From Bacillota bacterium (GTDB lineage Bacteria; Bacillota; Clostridia; Peptostreptococcales; Anaerovoracaceae), in contig JAEDMR010000101.1 in assembly GCA_016302925.1 (NCBI GenBank), positions 1-7,102 of the forward strand: a DNA stretch of 7,102 nucleotides, written 5' to 3'. Positions 5,879 through 7,102 of the stretch are shown here, in pieces. Position numbers and translations under genes: made by a program. Under the pieces are notes generated by a model. That model ran no database searches, had not been told where the DNA came from, and saw nothing but the letters and a program-made list of their open reading frames with translations. The first letter of the stretch is position 1. Every line of letters begins with the position of its first letter.

Positions 5879-6255
5879 GGCAATGCCTCCTGCCAGCAAA
5901 CGGGAAGAGAAATCTGCAGACTGCCATCTGCTTCACGAACCTGGATCTCTGCCTTTCCCAGCCCCGGGATTTCACTGTCCAAACGGACCGCAGACAATGT
6001 CATACCATTCTCAAGCTCCATGCGGATTTCTCCCTGCGATCCATTCTGTGCGCCGTCTTCCGGCCAGTTTCCTTCCATGTTTCTGATTCTCTCCGCAAAG
6101 TTCTGTGCCTGCACTACCGCCTCATCTTTTCGCTCCACAGCGGTCGTCTGCCGGTCGGCCCACGAAAAAATCTGCAGACAGCACGCAGATGCCGCCGAAA
6201 ACACCAGGAGCATCACCAGGAGTTCTGTCAGGATCAGAGATGTTCCGTTTTTCAT
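5875..6255 (-). CDS. Minor-pilin-like one-pass protein of the pilus operon
   Basis: This 126-aa protein starts MKNGTSLILTELLVMLLVFS, a pilin-like N-terminus with a very short leader ending in Gly4 followed by a hydrophobic helix of about 25 residues. The glutamate expected at mature position 5 is at mature position 7 (Glu11). After the helix come a charged coil-like stretch (about 35-62, ending AERIRNM) and a small beta-rich domain with the repeated pattern of short strands expected of a minor pilin. ATG 6255 is chosen because it overlaps the preceding TGA as ATGA and is preceded by AGGAGGAAGGAGA. The same frame stays open upstream to 6570, but that stretch lies across the DUF4860-like gene and is Arg/Gly-rich, typical of a shadow frame. 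Its job is probably a pilus tip or priming subunit, by context. Confidence 0.78.
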   Translation of the reverse strand: MKNGTSLILTELLVMLLVFSAASACCLQIFSWADRQTTAVERKDEAVVQAQNFAERIRNMEGNWPEDGAQNGSQGEIRMELENGMTLSAVRLDSEIPGLGKAEIQVREADGSLQISLPVCWQEALP

Positions 6256-6764
6256 TCTCCTTCCTCCTCTCCGCTGTGAATACAGATCTCTGTGCAGACC
6301 TGCGTTCCGTCTGAAAGCTCCGTTTTGATCGAAAAAAGGTTTCCATCCTGCGAAATATGCACCTGATTTACCTCCAGTATTTCCGTCCCGGCCTCCGGAT
6401 CCGGCACACTGGTCGATTCTGCGAAATATTCGCGCATCCAGCCGCCGCTGCAGTAGATCCATGTGGAATAGGCTTCCCCCTCTATGGATTCCGTCAGCAC
6501 CAGAGCATCTTCTCCTCCCAGTTTTTTGGTCGAGATGCATCCTGCTTCGTCCATCTGCTGTACTTTCCACTCCAGATACTGACCGCAGGTTCTCCGTTCC
6601 CAGGCCTGTTCACCCCGCTGCGAGATTTTCTGACAGAATGCTGTGGAATACAGAAGCATGGCTACTGTACAAAAAGCAAAAATAAGAAAAGCCAGCATGA
6701 CGCCCGCGGACGCCATATAACTCTCTCTCTGTTTTTTCGCCTTGTCACGTTCCATTTCCTTCAC
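6252..6764 (-). CDS. Probable DUF4860-family one-pass membrane protein of the pilus operon
   Basis: This 170-aa protein has a charged N-terminus (MKEMERDKAKKQRESY), one hydrophobic helix at about 17-42 (ASAGVMLAFLIFAFCTVAML), and an outside domain. The domain contains GQYLEWKVQQMDEAGCI at 61-77, an IYCSGGWMREYFA segment at 103-115, and alternating strands toward the end. The overall plan, a helix followed by 'YL..K...D' and a strand-rich domain, matches my memory of DUF4860, a domain of unknown function found in Lachnospiraceae pilus operons; this is not confirmed by a search. The start is GTG at 6764, overlapping the preceding stop as GTGA, the same arrangement used by its neighbours. AAGGAGG lies a somewhat long 12 nt upstream, and an ATG at 6755 is possible. 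Cysteines at 60, 76, 105, 157 and 161 could form disulfides outside the cell. Confidence 0.75.
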   Translation of the reverse strand: MKEMERDKAKKQRESYMASAGVMLAFLIFAFCTVAMLLYSTAFCQKISQRGEQAWERRTCGQYLEWKVQQMDEAGCISTKKLGGEDALVLTESIEGEAYSTWIYCSGGWMREYFAESTSVPDPEAGTEILEVNQVHISQDGNLFSIKTELSDGTQVCTEICIHSGEEEGE

Positions 6765-7087
6765 CGTCTTCCCATTCCTCCTTCTTTTTCCAGAACAGTG
6801 ATATCCGGCATAAGGTTCGCACCGAACACATCGTAATATACCTGATACATTTCTTCATCAAAGTGCAGGCCATACCGTTCTTTCATATATTCCAGGTCCG
6901 GGGGATAGATCCCCTCTGCAGCATAACAGGTCAGTGCGGTCTTCCGTACCGTTTCTTCCAGCTGAATCCGTGCCAGGCCGCTTTGTCCCCGTTCAATACC
7001 GGACAGAACCGTGACCGAAATCAGAAGCACCGCCAGCAGCATCAGCGGCATGAAAAACCGCACAGCATACTTCCTTCTTTTTCTCAT
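6761..7087 (-). CDS. Small one-pass membrane protein of the pilus operon, function unknown
   Basis: This 108-aa protein has a basic start MRKRRKYAVRFF, a hydrophobic helix at about 13-29 (MPLMLLAVLLISVTVLS), and a soluble outside domain. The domain contains ALTCYAAEGIYPPDLEYMK at 51-69, a 'YG..FD...Y.V.YDVFGANLMPDITV' block at about 72-98, and a Gly/Arg tail. The CYAxEGxYPxxLxYL arrangement recalls the small exported domain in pilin-like proteins where a helix packs against a sheet, and I associate similar proteins with Firmicutes type IV pilus operons. There is no convincing prepilin cleavage site, since no Gly-hydrophobic junction follows the basic leader. AAGGAGG lies 5 nt before the ATG. 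The upstream neighbour is beyond the window edge. The stop overlaps the next gene's GTG, so it is co-translated with the DUF4860-like gene. Confidence 0.8.
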   Translation of the reverse strand: MRKRRKYAVRFFMPLMLLAVLLISVTVLSGIERGQSGLARIQLEETVRKTALTCYAAEGIYPPDLEYMKERYGLHFDEEMYQVYYDVFGANLMPDITVLEKEGGMGRR

Positions 7088-7102
7088 GGATGCCTCCTTC
7101 CG

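Noticed and set aside
5879..5899. TTG at 5899 as start of the PilX-like gene
   Set aside because: The AGGAGG that would serve the gene lies downstream of this TTG and 7 nt before ATG 5878, so the ATG is the better start.
4913..6328. A 471-codon open frame on the plus strand
   Set aside because: It runs antisense to pilT and the small pilus genes, has a composition typical of a shadow frame, and shows no domain.
6256..6570. Upstream extension of the 126-aa minor-pilin-like frame
   Set aside because: The extension overlaps the DUF4860-like gene in another frame, is Arg/Gly-rich, and would bury the pilin-like N-terminus. The ATG at 6255 has the ribosome binding site.

Overview
The window looks like a piece of a Gram-positive Clostridia chromosome, most likely Lachnospiraceae. 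Base composition is balanced to slightly GC-rich, nearly every gene has a strong AGGAGG-type ribosome binding site, and several proteins (the GH3-family enzyme, a probable DUF4860 protein, and small one-pass membrane proteins upstream of pilT) resemble families I associate with that group. No RNA gene, CRISPR array, insertion sequence or other mobile element is visible. The family assignment comes from recalled family patterns, not from a search.

Right half, minus strand, 7087 down to 4358. Five tightly packed genes form the end of a type IV pilus (Tfp) operon. In order of transcription they are a 108-aa one-pass protein, a 170-aa probable DUF4860 protein, a 126-aa minor-pilin-like protein, a 150-aa one-pass PilX/GspK-like protein, and the retraction ATPase PilT. 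The first four are joined by 4-nt start/stop overlaps (GTGA, ATGA, ATGA) and pilT starts 6 nt after the preceding stop. Together they suggest pilus tip or priming components plus the disassembly motor. The rest of the operon (assembly ATPase, platform protein, major pilin, peptidase) would lie beyond the right edge.

Centre, plus strand, 3441 to 4343. A single gene encodes a 300-aa FakA-like protein with the DhaL/DAK ATP-binding domain and the Cys/His-x-His middle domain, but without the C-terminal DegV-like domain of normal FakA. It converges on pilT with only 14 nt between the stop codons.

Left half, minus strand, 3212 down to beyond position 1. A second operon runs divergently from the FakA-like gene across a 228-nt AT-rich region. 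It encodes a DegV/FakB-type fatty-acid-binding protein, a small ICMT/PEMT-like membrane protein, a GH3-family acyl-adenylating enzyme, and the start of a multi-pass membrane protein cut by the window edge. Two of these joints are short start/stop overlaps and the third is a 25-nt gap, so the four are almost certainly co-transcribed. The divergent region holds one promoter-like sequence for each direction and an 8-bp-arm palindrome lying over the -10 of the FakA-like gene.

The most interesting possibility is that this cluster is an uncharacterised acyl-acid handling system: a lipid carrier (DegV), a reduced kinase (short FakA), an acyl-adenylate/amide-forming enzyme (GH3) and a membrane methyltransferase-like protein. 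Several members depart from canonical family residues, so their chemistry may differ from the textbook Fak pathway. The joint function is inference.
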